From Cryobacterium roopkundense (GTDB taxonomy: Bacteria > Actinomycetota > Actinomycetes > Actinomycetales > Microbacteriaceae), in assembly GCF_014200405.1 (NCBI RefSeq), contig NZ_JACHBQ010000001.1:3906001-3970000 (forward strand): a DNA stretch of 64,000 bases. Direction: 5' to 3'. Both the position numbers and the translations under genes were made by a program. This document shows positions 16,545 to 25,874 of this stretch, piece by piece (positions within the stretch are counted from its first letter, which is position 1; each line of letters starts with the position of its first letter). Under the pieces are notes generated by a model. That model had not been told where the DNA came from and did no database searches. It saw only the letters and a program-made list of their open reading frames with translations.

Positions 16545-17588
16545 CTAGTGCAGCTGAATGGCCAGCGCGCCGCCGGGCTGGATGCTGACGCTCAAGCCCA
16601 TGGTGAACGGTACGTTCTCGTCGCGGGTCTCGATGCTGCCGTCGAAGAGGGACTGCACCTCCACTTCGATGTGGGCTTGCCCGAGTGTGCCGGGCATCTC
16701 GAAGCGGTCGTCACCGGCGGCAAGGGAGACGACCGGGTAGTCCGCGATCGACCAGGTCGGAGCTTTCAGAACACGGTTGTCGATGGTGATGCCGAACGGG
16801 CAGCTCGTGGGCTGCAGCACGGTTTGGGTGGCGCAGGTGTCGAGGAAGCCGTTCAGTTCGCCCTGAACCTGCGCAATGAATGCCTCATTCGGCATGGCGT
16901 CCACGGACACTTCGGTGAGCCCCGGCGTGGTCACGGGAACCGGCGCGGGTGCCGCCGCGAGCAGGGTGGACTCGTGGCTGAACGTGTACCGTGCGGGCGC
17001 GAAGGCGAGGTAGGTGGCCTCGTTGGAGAACGAGGCCGGCGCATCCGCTACGGCGTGCGCGCGAGTATCGAGCGTCAGGCCATTCACGGAGAAGGTCGAC
17101 TCGTGCTGCACGGTGACGGCGAGCTGGGCGAGCGGGCTCTCGGCAAAGCGCCAGCTGTCGAAAACGCCGGCAAACTTACCCGTGCTCTGCACGGAGAAGT
17201 GCATTGTCGAGGACTCCCCGTCGAGGTCGAAATTGTAGACCACCGCGTGTACTCCCGGCGCCGACTCCGCATCGCTCACGAGCGTGATGTCGGTGATTTT
17301 GCCCAGAACGGATGCCCGCAGCAGGGTTTTCGGCAGGTCTGTCGTGATCCCGGCCGACTCCAAAGCCGCCTTCGTGGGCATGACGCCGTCGAGTTCGAGG
17401 GCGCCCGCGGTGTCCGTGCGGGCCAGGGCATCGAGATACTGGCGCACGAAACCGCCGGCGCTGTAGACCTCTTTATTGAGGGATCCGATCGCGGCGAATA
17501 GTGCCCCTACCAGCAGGGCAGCCACGATGGCCACCGCACCCGTGGCTCGTAAGACCGCTGTACGGTGCTTTCGGTCAACTACGCTCAC
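16545..17588 (-). CDS. Membrane-anchored extracytoplasmic protein of unknown function
   Basis: Protein of 347 residues with one N-terminal transmembrane helix (about residues 15-36) after a short basic segment, and the rest predicted outside the membrane. The outer part is rich in beta-strand patterns (VVYNFDLDGESSTMHFSVQS, FSVNGLTLDT, YTFSHESTLL) and has a single CATQ...TSCPFG cysteine pair that may form a disulfide. No catalytic motif is recognisable. It is divergent from the lipoprotein gene at 17653, sharing a 64-bp promoter region. Confidence 0.75.
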   Translation of the reverse strand: MSVVDRKHRTAVLRATGAVAIVAALLVGALFAAIGSLNKEVYSAGGFVRQYLDALARTDTAGALELDGVMPTKAALESAGITTDLPKTLLRASVLGKITDITLVSDAESAPGVHAVVYNFDLDGESSTMHFSVQSTGKFAGVFDSWRFAESPLAQLAVTVQHESTFSVNGLTLDTRAHAVADAPASFSNEATYLAFAPARYTFSHESTLLAAAPAPVPVTTPGLTEVSVDAMPNEAFIAQVQGELNGFLDTCATQTVLQPTSCPFGITIDNRVLKAPTWSIADYPVVSLAAGDDRFEMPGTLGQAHIEVEVQSLFDGSIETRDENVPFTMGLSVSIQPGGALAIQLH

Positions 17589-17652
17589 CCCAATATCCTA
17601 CGGGCGAGCCGGCCGCGCTACACTCACGGCAGAATCGAGGAAGAAGACGATC

Positions 17653-18360
17653 ATGTCCAGTCGCCGTGGCCTCTCGCTGATTGCCGTGGCCGCTCTCGTG
17701 CTCGTGATCGGCGTCGGGTGCGCGAGTGAGGACCCCGCTCCGACAGCATCACCGTCACCCACGGAGAGCACGGCCGACTCCACGGTATCCACGCCAGTGG
17801 AGCTGAGCGAAACGGCGGATACCTTTGAGGCTGCATTAACGGTGGATGCCCTCGATGCCGCGGGCAAACAATTGTGCGTGCGCAGCATTCTGGCCACGTC
17901 CGGCTCGGGGACACCGGGAACATGGCGGACGATGCTGGCCTTCGCGCCGCCATCGACGGCCACTCCGGTCACCCTGCGCGCCTACGATTTCAGCGCGAAA
18001 GACGGCTCGATGCAGAACCTCGTGCAGCGGCCGGTCACAGTTTCTGCTGACCATCCGGCCATCTACATCACGTCGCCGACGTGCGGCTCGGAGGTTGCTC
18101 CGGGATCGGTTCTGAAGGTAACGGGACGGGCACTCGTCTTCGAGGCCATGTTCACCGTCGAGCTACGAGACTCCGTGGGTGCCACGATTGTCAACACGGA
18201 AGTCACCGCCGAATCCGGCACGGAGGAATCCAACTTCACGGCCGACCTGGCCGTGCCGGCGGATGCCGTGAGTGGGTACTACGACCTGGTGGCTTTCGAT
18301 AACAGTGCCAAGGACGGCAGCGTGATCGATGAATTCTCGATCCAGTTGCTCGTGCAGTGA
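17653..18360 (+). CDS. Gmad2-domain lipoprotein
   Basis: Lipoprotein of 235 residues. The start at 17653 is chosen because it follows GAGGAAGAAGA at a normal distance and gives a signal peptide with lipobox GVGC; the longer upstream frame reads through the divergent promoter. After a Ser/Thr/Pro linker come two related immunoglobulin-like segments. The second (about residues 135-235, from IYITSPTCGSEVAPGSVLKV to DEFSIQLLVQ) fits the Gmad2 family, and the first (about 60-130) has the same RAYDFSAKDGSM ending. Both end in a strand containing F(S/D)(A/N)SAKDGS. It is probably surface-exposed and structural; the substrate is unknown. Confidence 0.8.
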   Translation: MSSRRGLSLIAVAALVLVIGVGCASEDPAPTASPSPTESTADSTVSTPVELSETADTFEAALTVDALDAAGKQLCVRSILATSGSGTPGTWRTMLAFAPPSTATPVTLRAYDFSAKDGSMQNLVQRPVTVSADHPAIYITSPTCGSEVAPGSVLKVTGRALVFEAMFTVELRDSVGATIVNTEVTAESGTEESNFTADLAVPADAVSGYYDLVAFDNSAKDGSVIDEFSIQLLVQ

Positions 18361-18452
18361 GACGGCGCCCGTAGGCCCGTTACAGTGGAATGAGCGAGCC
18401 GCAGGCACGATTGTGCTCTCGGGAAAGTCCTGTGTTCTACCGAAAGTACTGA

Positions 18453-19778
18453 GTGTCTGAGATCCCACTGTCCCGTGAACAGGCCGCAGTCTTCGCGGCC
18501 ATCGAGGGCACCCGCCAGAACGTGTTCGTGACCGGACGGGCCGGAACCGGAAAATCCACTCTGCTCAACCACCTGTCGTGGAACACGAGTAAACAGATCG
18601 TCATCGCCGCGCCCACGGGAGTCGCCGCGCTGAACGTGGGCGGACAGACCATCCACTCCCTGTTCCGCTTGCCCATCGGAGTGATTGCCGACAGCCCGAT
18701 CGACCAGAACGACCAGGTACGCAAACTTCTCAACACCATCGACACCCTCGTGATAGACGAGGTCTCCATGGTGAACGCCGATCTGATGGACGCGATCGAC
18801 CGCAGCCTGCGCCAGGCACGCCAGCGCCCCCACGACACGTTCGGTGGTGTGCAGATCGTGCTCTTCGGCGACCCGTACCAGCTGGCGCCCGTGCCCGGCG
18901 GCCCTGAGGAACGGGCCTACTTCGCCGATCATTATCGATCCATGTGGTTCTTCGACGCCAAGATCTGGCGCGACGCCGAGCTGCGCATCGTTGAGCTCAC
19001 CGAGATCCACCGGCAGAGCGACTCTGACTTCAAGCTGATGCTGAACGCCGTGCGGCACGGGCAGGTAACCCCCGAAATCGGCGGTGCTCTCAATGCGGCC
19101 GGCGGCAGGACCCCGCCGACGGAAGGAGTGATCACTCTCGCCACGCGCAATGATTCGGTGAACCGGATCAACGCATCCGCTCTTAAACGACTGTCCGGCA
19201 AGTCGCTCACGGCGAAGGCCGACGTCACGGGCGATTTCGGGGGGCGCACGTTCCCCGCCGACGAGGTGCTCGAACTCAAGGTGGGCGCGCAGGTGATGTT
19301 CCTGCGCAACGACTCACCGCTCGACGGCGGGCCGCGCTGGGTGAACGGCACGATCGGAACGGTGACGAAGGTCGACTCGACAGTTTTCGTGGAGGTCGAC
19401 GGCCAGACCCACGAGGTGGAGCCAGCCGTGTGGGAGAAGTACAAGTACACCTACAACGCCGCCACGAAGAAGCTCAGAAAGGATGTCGTAGCCGAATTCA
19501 CCCAGTTTCCGCTTCGACTGGCGTGGGCCGTGACCATTCACAAGTCGCAGGGCGCCACTTACGAGCGGGCCGTGGTGGACCTGGGAGCGCGGGTATTCAG
19601 CCCCGGTCAGACCTACGTGGCCCTCAGTCGACTCACGAGCCTTGATGGGCTCTACCTCACCCGGCCCCTGCGCCCGAGCGACATCATCGTGGATGAAAAC
19701 GTGCAGCGCTTCATGAACATTCCGCCCATGGAGGCGCCGGGACTCGTGCCGGGGGTGCCGGGGGTGCCGGGGGCTTAA
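18453..19778 (+). CDS. PIF1-like / RecD-like superfamily 1B DNA helicase
   Basis: ATP-dependent DNA helicase of 441 residues starting at GTG 18453. Walker A is GRAGTGKST (residues 28-36), Walker B is LVIDEVSMV near residue 95, motif III-like GDPYQLAPV follows, and the C-terminal motifs are HKSQGATYE and YVALSRLTS. Length and motif set match small bacterial PIF1-type helicases that unwind 5'-3' and are implicated in replication restart or G-quadruplex removal. It is monocistronic. The tail ends in a repeated GVPGVPG encoded by a short GGGGGTGCC repeat. Confidence 0.92.
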   Translation: MSEIPLSREQAAVFAAIEGTRQNVFVTGRAGTGKSTLLNHLSWNTSKQIVIAAPTGVAALNVGGQTIHSLFRLPIGVIADSPIDQNDQVRKLLNTIDTLVIDEVSMVNADLMDAIDRSLRQARQRPHDTFGGVQIVLFGDPYQLAPVPGGPEERAYFADHYRSMWFFDAKIWRDAELRIVELTEIHRQSDSDFKLMLNAVRHGQVTPEIGGALNAAGGRTPPTEGVITLATRNDSVNRINASALKRLSGKSLTAKADVTGDFGGRTFPADEVLELKVGAQVMFLRNDSPLDGGPRWVNGTIGTVTKVDSTVFVEVDGQTHEVEPAVWEKYKYTYNAATKKLRKDVVAEFTQFPLRLAWAVTIHKSQGATYERAVVDLGARVFSPGQTYVALSRLTSLDGLYLTRPLRPSDIIVDENVQRFMNIPPMEAPGLVPGVPGVPGA

Positions 19779-19780
19779 CG

Positions 19781-19822
19781 GGATAATGCGCGCGCTCTGT
19801 TGATCGAGCGTGCGCATTATCC
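19781..19822. terminator. Bidirectional terminator hairpin between convergent genes
   Basis: A 17-bp stem (19781-19797 with 19806-19822, one mismatch) around an 8-nt loop begins 2 bp after the helicase stop and faces the stop of the minus-strand gene at 19842. Confidence 0.7.
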
Positions 19823-19841
19823 GGCGGTGCGGTGCCTGAAG

Positions 19842-20396
19842 CTAGTGGCCGTCGTGACTTCCGCCCGCGGGAACCTCGACGCCGGGAACCGAATGCGATC
19901 CGTGTGGAGTGGCATACAGTCCGGCATTCGTGGCGGCCAGGGCCGGGGTGGTGAGGCCGGAGAAGATCAGGCCGCCCAGTACGAGGGCCGTCATGAACTT
20001 CCAACCGGATGCCGGTGCCTGCGTTACCGTCGCTGCACCGTCAGATGACGTGCGTGCGATCAGAGCGAGGGAGACGGCAAGGAAAACGTTGAAAGCGGAC
20101 GCCACGAACATGGGGAACAGTGGCAGTCCGGTGGATGCCGCGGTGACTCCCAGTCCGCTTCCGAGGGTGGCGGTCGCGGCCCACACTGCGACCGGAACCA
20201 GGGTGGCTCCGAGGGCGACTCGTTGGACGACGAGGCGGCCGGTAGAGAGAGCGGCGACGCCCCAGCCGATTTCGGCGATGCCGAACCCGACCAGCAGAAC
20301 CGAAAGGGGGAAAGGAGCCCCTGCCCCGACAGCGAGGTGGATGAGTCCCGCACCGAGGGCAGAGAAGGCAAGCCAAAGACGTATTGCCGGGGCCAC
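19842..20396 (-). CDS. Small multi-pass membrane protein of unknown function
   Basis: Protein of 184 residues with about four hydrophobic segments (AFSALGAGLIHLAVGAGAPF, SVLLVGFGIAEIGWGVAAL, then two more), followed by a fifth near residue 140 and an outside tail ending in GSHSVPGVEVPAGGSHDGH. The His/Gly-rich tail could bind a metal, but nothing else supports that. It starts 31 bp after the DUF4383 gene and is probably cotranscribed with it. Confidence 0.75.
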   Translation of the reverse strand: MAPAIRLWLAFSALGAGLIHLAVGAGAPFPLSVLLVGFGIAEIGWGVAALSTGRLVVQRVALGATLVPVAVWAATATLGSGLGVTAASTGLPLFPMFVASAFNVFLAVSLALIARTSSDGAATVTQAPASGWKFMTALVLGGLIFSGLTTPALAATNAGLYATPHGSHSVPGVEVPAGGSHDGH

Positions 20397-20427
20397 GAGG
20401 GGCTCCTTTCCTGAGGGAGGATCGAGA

Positions 20428-20838
20428 CTAGGCCGTTGCGGTCTTCTGAACGGACTTGTCTGCTCCCAGGCCGACTCCGAGCAGCACGATTGCGCTGGCG
20501 AGGTGCAGGAAGTGGTCGGCGGTGTTCAGGGCGAGGATGTTGAGGCTCGTGCCCACGAGGAAGAACCCGACGATACCGAGCAGCAGGTACACCGCACCGA
20601 TGGTCGTGTTCGTGGCCTTCGCGGCCGAGACGCTCGACAGGCCGGCTATCAGCAAGGCCGCGCCGATCAAGAGGTGAGCGACGTTGTGCAAGGGGTTGAC
20701 CTCGAAGATTCCGAGGATCAAGCCACCGGACGTCGCGACGAACGAAACTCCGCCCGTATACGCGAAGCCGAGCAGTCCGACGAGCAGATACACCGCACCG
20801 AAAATGGTGCCGATCAGGCGGTTGGGTGATTTAGTCAT
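20428..20838 (-). CDS. DUF4383 family membrane protein
   Basis: Membrane protein of 136 residues with four transmembrane helices. It fits the DUF4383 family, recognisable by the segments IFEVNPLHNVAHLLIGAALL and LNILALNTADHFLHLASAIV with the conserved HN.(A/V)H and DH.LH histidines. The function is unknown. It is the first gene of a two-gene minus-strand unit and divergent from the lipoprotein gene at 21050. Confidence 0.85.
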   Translation of the reverse strand: MTKSPNRLIGTIFGAVYLLVGLLGFAYTGGVSFVATSGGLILGIFEVNPLHNVAHLLIGAALLIAGLSSVSAAKATNTTIGAVYLLLGIVGFFLVGTSLNILALNTADHFLHLASAIVLLGVGLGADKSVQKTATA

Positions 20839-21049
20839 TTCGATTGCCTCCTGTAGATTCCACGGCGAACCCGTGTCTTGTCTATCTATTCGGAGATCCA
20901 GTCGACTCGGATTGGTTTCACAGGGAGCAATTTTCAGTCGGAGGCTCCGTCAGTGCGAACTATATCGCTTTAGTCAAGATTTCAATAGGTGTTTCACCTG
21001 TGCGCGACCCGCGAGTACGCTCCGGATTCGAGAGCGAGGTGGGCGCACC

Positions 21050-22315
21050 ATGAAGATTCCCGCAGGGCGGCGAATGAATCGTGTGTCGGTGATTCGTGTC
21101 GCCGTGCTCGTGAGTGCCTGCCTCCTGCTGTCGGGCTGCACCGGGGATGCGACGGCGTATGGGGAGCGCGACGAGGCGCTTCCGGGCCAGATCACGAGCC
21201 AGTTGGAAGCGGCGGTGAACGGCGCGATGGCGCAGGCGGACGCATCCGGTGCCATCGTGGGCGTCTGGGTTCCGTGGGCGGGCCGGTGGGTTGAATCGCC
21301 CGGCACGACCACGCGGGGTGGCAGCACACCGCTCACGACGGACATGCGTTTTCGGATCGGCACGAACACCACGGCCATGACCTGCACCGTGCTCCTCAAG
21401 CTCGTGGATGACGGTCGGGTCGCACTCGACGACGAGGTGTCGACGTATCTGCCCGCAATCGTGGGGCTTTCGGGTGTCACGTTGGCTCAGCTGTGCCGAA
21501 ACACGTCGGGTCTGCCCGACTTCACCCCTCTGCTAACGCGGCAATTCGTGAACACGCCCACTCGCCAATGGCCCGCGCGGGAGCTCGTTGCGAATGCGTT
21601 GGGCAATCCGCGCGTGGCCGCTCCGGGAGCGGTCTGGGCGGGATCTGATACCGGTATCGTGCTTCTCGGCATGGCCCTGGAGGCGGCCTCGGGGCAGAGC
21701 TGGAACTCGCTCTATCACCAGTACATCTTCGACCCACTCGGCCTCTCGGACACGTCCTACCCCGATTCCGAGGAACTGACCATTCCCGGTGCGCATCCGC
21801 ACGGATACGCCGCCCTGGGCACCTGTGCCGACGTGCGCGACACAACGGAGATCACGAATTCGGTGGCCGGCGTGGCCGGCGGGGTGGTGTCGACCCTCGG
21901 CGACCTCAAAACCTGGGTGCAGGCGTTGGTTGGCGCGGGGTTGCTGAGCCCTGAATCGGTCGAAGCCCAGTGGACGACCGTGCCGGCCGGTGACTCGGCG
22001 CCGTCCTGGCAGGGATACGGCGTCGGTGTGTGGCGCCTCGGTGCGTTGCGGGGGAGCGCGGGCACCATTCCGGGCTTCCTGTCGGCGGCGTTCGCCGACC
22101 CGGCGACCGGACTGACCGTTGTGGTGATGCTGAATAATTCCACGGCCGGAGTCGGCTTCATTCGCGGGCTTGCCCAACAGCTCGCGGCAATTGCCTCCAA
22201 GGCTCCTCGGGTCGAGGGCGGGCCTGCGCCGACGGTGGGGCTGCCGTGGTCGGCGGAGCAGGCAGGGGCTGGCCTCGCCTCAGCCCCATGCCCGGCCAAG
22301 GCGCCTGCCGGGTGA
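21050..22315 (+). CDS. Beta-lactamase-fold lipoprotein, probably catalytically inactive
   Basis: Lipoprotein of 421 residues from the ATG at 21050; longer upstream frames lack a signal peptide. The lipobox is LSGC. Residues of about 40-390 follow the class C beta-lactamase / D-alanyl-D-alanine peptidase family (MRFRIG ... LVDDGRVALDDEVSTYLP ... ISLGDLKTW-like GVVSTLGDLKTWVQAL ... GTIPGF). The catalytic SxxK is replaced by T105-N-T-T108, the YxN motif by G198-S-D, and the HxG motif by SAG. All three active-site motifs are therefore lost while the fold and export signal remain, which suggests a binding or regulatory pseudoenzyme. Signal peptide and reading frame are intact, so it is not an ordinary pseudogene. 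Confidence 0.83.
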   Translation: MKIPAGRRMNRVSVIRVAVLVSACLLLSGCTGDATAYGERDEALPGQITSQLEAAVNGAMAQADASGAIVGVWVPWAGRWVESPGTTTRGGSTPLTTDMRFRIGTNTTAMTCTVLLKLVDDGRVALDDEVSTYLPAIVGLSGVTLAQLCRNTSGLPDFTPLLTRQFVNTPTRQWPARELVANALGNPRVAAPGAVWAGSDTGIVLLGMALEAASGQSWNSLYHQYIFDPLGLSDTSYPDSEELTIPGAHPHGYAALGTCADVRDTTEITNSVAGVAGGVVSTLGDLKTWVQALVGAGLLSPESVEAQWTTVPAGDSAPSWQGYGVGVWRLGALRGSAGTIPGFLSAAFADPATGLTVVVMLNNSTAGVGFIRGLAQQLAAIASKAPRVEGGPAPTVGLPWSAEQAGAGLASAPCPAKAPAG

Positions 22316-22344
22316 GCCCGGGTGAGTTCCGGTAGAGCAGCGGA

Positions 22345-22611
22345 CTACGACTTGGTCTTGCGCCCTGCTACCGCCGCGTAGGCGATGAGGAGGAGCAGTG
22401 ATCCGCCGATTGCGAGCACCCAGGTGCGGAGGTCGAAAAACGTTCCGAGTTCGACACCGAAGATCAGCCCCCCGAGATAGCCGCCGAGTGTTGCGCCGAG
22501 CACGCCAAGAAGCAGGGTGATGAACCACCCGCCGCTCTGTCGGCCCGGGAGGATCGCCTTGGCGATGGCGCCGGCGATGAGACCGAGAAGGAGGAATCCG
22601 AGAAAGCTCAT
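22345..22611 (-). CDS. GlsB/YeaQ/YmgE-family membrane protein
   Basis: Small stress-type membrane protein of 88 residues (transglycosylase-associated family) with three hydrophobic segments. It carries the glycine-rich motif GLIAGAIAKAILPGRQSGGW near the N terminus and LLGVLGATLGGYLGG in the middle. The start at 22611 gives the family's usual length; the longer frame would add 32 residues with no similarity. Its real activity is unknown; the family is linked to general stress. Confidence 0.88.
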   Translation of the reverse strand: MSFLGFLLLGLIAGAIAKAILPGRQSGGWFITLLLGVLGATLGGYLGGLIFGVELGTFFDLRTWVLAIGGSLLLLIAYAAVAGRKTKS

Positions 22612-22683
22612 GTGACTGCCCTTCGATTCGAGTGTCGAGTAAGTCGGCATGAGTTTATCCGGATGGCCGGTTGCTGATCCGAG

Positions 22684-22740
22684 CAAAACCGGTGTTTTTC
22701 GCGACACGCCGTATTTCGCGGACGGCGCACCTCGGTAATT
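22684..22740. repeat. Dispersed palindromic element, copy A (degenerate right arm)
   Basis: The left arm CAAAACCGGTGTTTTTCGCG and following GACACGCC match the same arm in copies at 24372 and 32976. The right arm is degraded (GACGGCGCACCTCGG). It lies in the 421-bp gap between divergent genes (22612-23032), which otherwise shows no gene. Confidence 0.65.
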
Positions 22741-23032
22741 TTCCTCAGGCGTTCACACACCTCGCGCTCATTGACGCGGCGACCAGACTCATCGAAGCCG
22801 AGCGGGTTCGCGCCGCCTCGGCAGACAACGACGGGATGGAGGAGTACATGCGGTGACGGCAGGTGGTGGGTGCGCGGTGCGGAACTACCGCACCGGACCT
22901 TTGCCGGGGGCCGCGCCACCGTGATGTGAGGAGCTTCCGGGTGTCATCGGGGCGATGACCGTTGGTTGCCCGGAGTTCACCTGATGACCCTACTGTCGAG
23001 AAGTTCTCAGTAACCGACACAGGAAGACAGCC

Positions 23033-24355
23033 ATGCTCAAGAAGATCGCCACCGGCGCAGTTTTTGTATCCCTCATGCTCAGTCTCGCTACCGCGGCCCA
23101 GGCGGATCCGGCCGCACCGAAGGGAGGCCCGGAGCGCGACGACCGCGAACACTCGAACAAGGAGCATTCCGACAAGAAGGACCCCTCCTACGACTCCGCG
23201 CACGGGTCGTTCTCGTTTACGGCCTTGGATGGCTCGGCGTATGGGCAGGCAAGCAGCGACTGGACCGTTCCCTACCTCGTGCCTGCCGGCTTCTCGCAGA
23301 CGATGGTGCAGGACGAGACGGTTCTCGACGTCTACCCGGGCGTCTCAGACCTGCATGACATGAACACTCAGAACGAGACCGGCCGTGAGGCCGGTCGCTA
23401 CATGTACAACACGTACGAGGTGAACGCTAACGGTGCCGTTGCCGTCACCGACCTCACGACGGGCAAGGCCACGGTAATCGCACAGCGCGCCGACTGGAAT
23501 CGGTTGGACGGCATTCGCTGGACGACGTGGGGCACCCTGCTCATCACCGAGGAAACGGCGGGCGGCAAAGTGTACGAGCTCTTCCTCGACAAGAAGGACC
23601 TGACGAAGGTCACCAGAATCGAGGAGCGCACGGCACTTGGCAGCCTGCGCCACGAGGGCATCGACGTAGACAAGGCCGGCAACGTGTATGTGATCGACGA
23701 GCTCAACGGCGGCTCGATCTACAAGTTCGTGCCGACCCACAAGGGAGACCTGTCGGCCGGCCAGCTGTACGCACTGAAGCTGACGGGCCTCTCAGCTGCC
23801 GATCAGCTCTGGAACCCGGCCACGTTCACGAACAAGGTGGGCGCGTTCGAGTGGGTTGCCCTCGACCAGAATCAGGTTGTAACGGATGCCGATGTGGCGT
23901 CGAACGCTGTCGCCGCGACCGAGTTCGGTCGTCCCGAAGACGTGGAAATCATTGGGAGCACGCTGTACGTGGCGAACACCTCTGAGGATCGCGTGATCGC
24001 GATCGACCTGAAAAAGAACGTGCTCACCTCCTTCGTCGAGGCCGGGGTCAACGTGCCGGTCGAGGACCAGGCTGCTGGCGTGACGGGCCTCAACAGTCCG
24101 GACAACCTAGCCGAAGGACCCGATGGAGCCCTCTGGATCGTCGAGGACAACGGCTTCAGCGACATCTTCCGCGCCGATGCTCGCACGAATCAGGCCGGCA
24201 ACTCCCAGAGCGTCGACCTCTTCGCATCCCTGACCGACCAGGGCGCCGAGACCACCGGCATCTACTTCGGGAAGAACCCCAGAGAGCTCTTCGTGAGCCT
24301 GCAGCACCCCGACAAGGCCCTCGCTGACGGCATCTGGAAGATCAGCAAGGACTAG
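23033..24355 (+). CDS. Secreted PhoX/DUF839-like beta-propeller protein
   Basis: Exported protein of 440 residues with a Sec signal peptide (MLKKIATGAVFVSLMLSLAT, cleavage after AQA) and no lipobox. After a charged Asp/His/Lys linker the body resembles the DUF839/PhoX family: RWTTWGTLLITEE, SLRHEGIDVDKAGNVYVIDE, GGSIYKFVPT, LNSPDNLAEGPDGALWIVED. This is the six-bladed propeller of PhoX-type phosphatases, which use Ca and Fe ions, but the N-terminal Tat motif of true PhoX is absent. Phosphatase or phosphodiesterase activity is possible but unproven. A ribosome site AGGAAG precedes the ATG. Confidence 0.78.
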   Translation: MLKKIATGAVFVSLMLSLATAAQADPAAPKGGPERDDREHSNKEHSDKKDPSYDSAHGSFSFTALDGSAYGQASSDWTVPYLVPAGFSQTMVQDETVLDVYPGVSDLHDMNTQNETGREAGRYMYNTYEVNANGAVAVTDLTTGKATVIAQRADWNRLDGIRWTTWGTLLITEETAGGKVYELFLDKKDLTKVTRIEERTALGSLRHEGIDVDKAGNVYVIDELNGGSIYKFVPTHKGDLSAGQLYALKLTGLSAADQLWNPATFTNKVGAFEWVALDQNQVVTDADVASNAVAATEFGRPEDVEIIGSTLYVANTSEDRVIAIDLKKNVLTSFVEAGVNVPVEDQAAGVTGLNSPDNLAEGPDGALWIVEDNGFSDIFRADARTNQAGNSQSVDLFASLTDQGAETTGIYFGKNPRELFVSLQHPDKALADGIWKISKD

Positions 24356-24371
24356 TCAGGTCTACCCAAAA

Positions 24372-24440
24372 CTAAAACCGGGGAATTTCGCGACACACCA
24401 GCCCGATTTCGACGGCGTGTCTCAGATTCCCCGGTTTTAG
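24372..24440. repeat. Dispersed palindromic element, copy B (best preserved)
   Basis: Arms of about 27 bp (24372-24399 with 24414-24440) begin CTAAAACCGGGGAATTTCGC and end GATTCCCCGGTTTTAG, with a 14-nt loop. It sits exactly between the convergent PhoX-like and MFS genes and would work as a bidirectional terminator. The arms share CAAAACCGG...CGCGACAC with copies A and C. Confidence 0.8.
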
Positions 24441-24452
24441 TGTGAGGCAGAG

Positions 24453-25835
24453 CTACCTGGCGGAGGCTTTCGACGTGGCCGGAGCCCTGACTACCGCGAT
24501 CGACGAGGTGTCTTCGAGTGAGCGACCCTTGGTCTCGACCGCCCAGAAGTACGTGACCCCGAAGCCGATCAGGGTAAGGATGGCCCCGGCGAGCATCACG
24601 CCGCTCACGCCGAAGTGTTCGAGGCCGATCGGCATCAGGAAGGTGCCGGTCGCCGCTCCGATCCGGCTGATCGCCACAACGATACCGACCGCGGTGGCGC
24701 GAATCTCGGTGGGGAACAGCTCGTTGGGGTAAATCCATTCCATCAGGCTCGGGCCGCCGGACACGAAGGCATAGAAGCAGAAGGCCAGCAGCACTAACCA
24801 GATGGGGCCGTTGGGTAGCAACCAGAGTGCAAGCAGGGGGAGCGACATCAGCGCGAACGGGATCACGGTCATCTGTCGTCGCCCGAGCGTTTCGACCGGC
24901 TTGAGGGCGGCCGCATTGCCCAGCACGAAGAGGGCGCTGATCACGGCCGTTCCGATGATGTCGAGGCTGCCGCCCTCGAGCCCCATGGAGAGCAGGATCA
25001 TCGGGCCGAAAATGTAGATCGCGTACTGCGGGGTGATCTGGGCGAAGTACAGCACGCCGCACATGACAGTGCGTTTGAGGTATTTGCGGCTGAGAACCAG
25101 GCGGATCGCTTCTCCAGTAGGGAGGGTCTTGTCCTCGTTGGTTTCGTTGTGCGCCGACAGGTCCACGCGGCGACCATAGACCTGCTCGATGATGTCCTGG
25201 GCCTCGTCGATCCGGCCCTTCTGGATGAGCCAGCGCGGGGACTCCGGAATTCCCCGACGGATGACCACCACGATGAATCCAAGGATCGCGCCGCTGAAGA
25301 GCATCCAGCGCCACAGTTCGTACCCTCCCGAGAGGGAGACGATGAGCCAGCCCACCAGGAACGCGGACATGGCGCCGAGCCCCCAGGCCAGCGCGGACAG
25401 GCCGATCATGTAGCCGCGCTTTTTCACGGGGGTGAACTCAGTCAGCAGCGACGTCGCGATCGGGTAGTCCGCGCCGATGGCCAGCCCGATGACGAACCGC
25501 AGCACGATCAGCTGCCACGGACCCTGCACGAACGACGTCATCAGGCACGCGCCGACAAGCACGAGCAGGTCGACCGCGTACATCTTCTCGCGGCCGATCC
25601 GGTCGGTGAGTGAGCCGAAGATGATGGCACCAAAGAACATGCCGATGAGGGAAGCGGCGCCGATCAGGCCGACCTGAAGCGGTGTCGCCGGGAACTCGGC
25701 GAGGAAGCCGATCATGGCCACGCCGATCAGGCTCAGGATGTAGCCGTCGAGAAAGGGGCCGCCGCAGCAGGCGACCAGCAGTTTTTGGTGGAATTTCGAG
25801 GTGGGGGCCTCGTCCATGATGGCAAGCGAACTCAT
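24453..25835 (-). CDS. MFS transporter, probable uptake of the locus substrate
   Basis: Major facilitator permease of 460 residues with 12 predicted helices. MFS signatures are FGSLTDRIGREKMYAVD after helix 2 and LVLSRKYLKR in the central loop; VLRFVIGLAIGADYPIATSL is a helix 4 motif of the sugar/metabolite-H+ symporter type. It starts 39 bp after the glutaryl-CoA dehydrogenase gene and is the last gene of the operon, suggesting import of a dicarboxylate or amino acid such as glutarate or 5-aminovalerate. The substrate is inferred from context only. Confidence 0.88.
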   Translation of the reverse strand: MSSLAIMDEAPTSKFHQKLLVACCGGPFLDGYILSLIGVAMIGFLAEFPATPLQVGLIGAASLIGMFFGAIIFGSLTDRIGREKMYAVDLLVLVGACLMTSFVQGPWQLIVLRFVIGLAIGADYPIATSLLTEFTPVKKRGYMIGLSALAWGLGAMSAFLVGWLIVSLSGGYELWRWMLFSGAILGFIVVVIRRGIPESPRWLIQKGRIDEAQDIIEQVYGRRVDLSAHNETNEDKTLPTGEAIRLVLSRKYLKRTVMCGVLYFAQITPQYAIYIFGPMILLSMGLEGGSLDIIGTAVISALFVLGNAAALKPVETLGRRQMTVIPFALMSLPLLALWLLPNGPIWLVLLAFCFYAFVSGGPSLMEWIYPNELFPTEIRATAVGIVVAISRIGAATGTFLMPIGLEHFGVSGVMLAGAILTLIGFGVTYFWAVETKGRSLEDTSSIAVVRAPATSKASAR

Positions 25836-25874
25836 GCGAACTCCTTTGACTGAGTCGGGTGGTGGGTCAGCGAA

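Noticed and set aside
18926..18940. CATTATCGAT-like word resembling a Zur half-site
   Set aside because: It lies inside the helicase coding sequence and has no second arm or promoter nearby.
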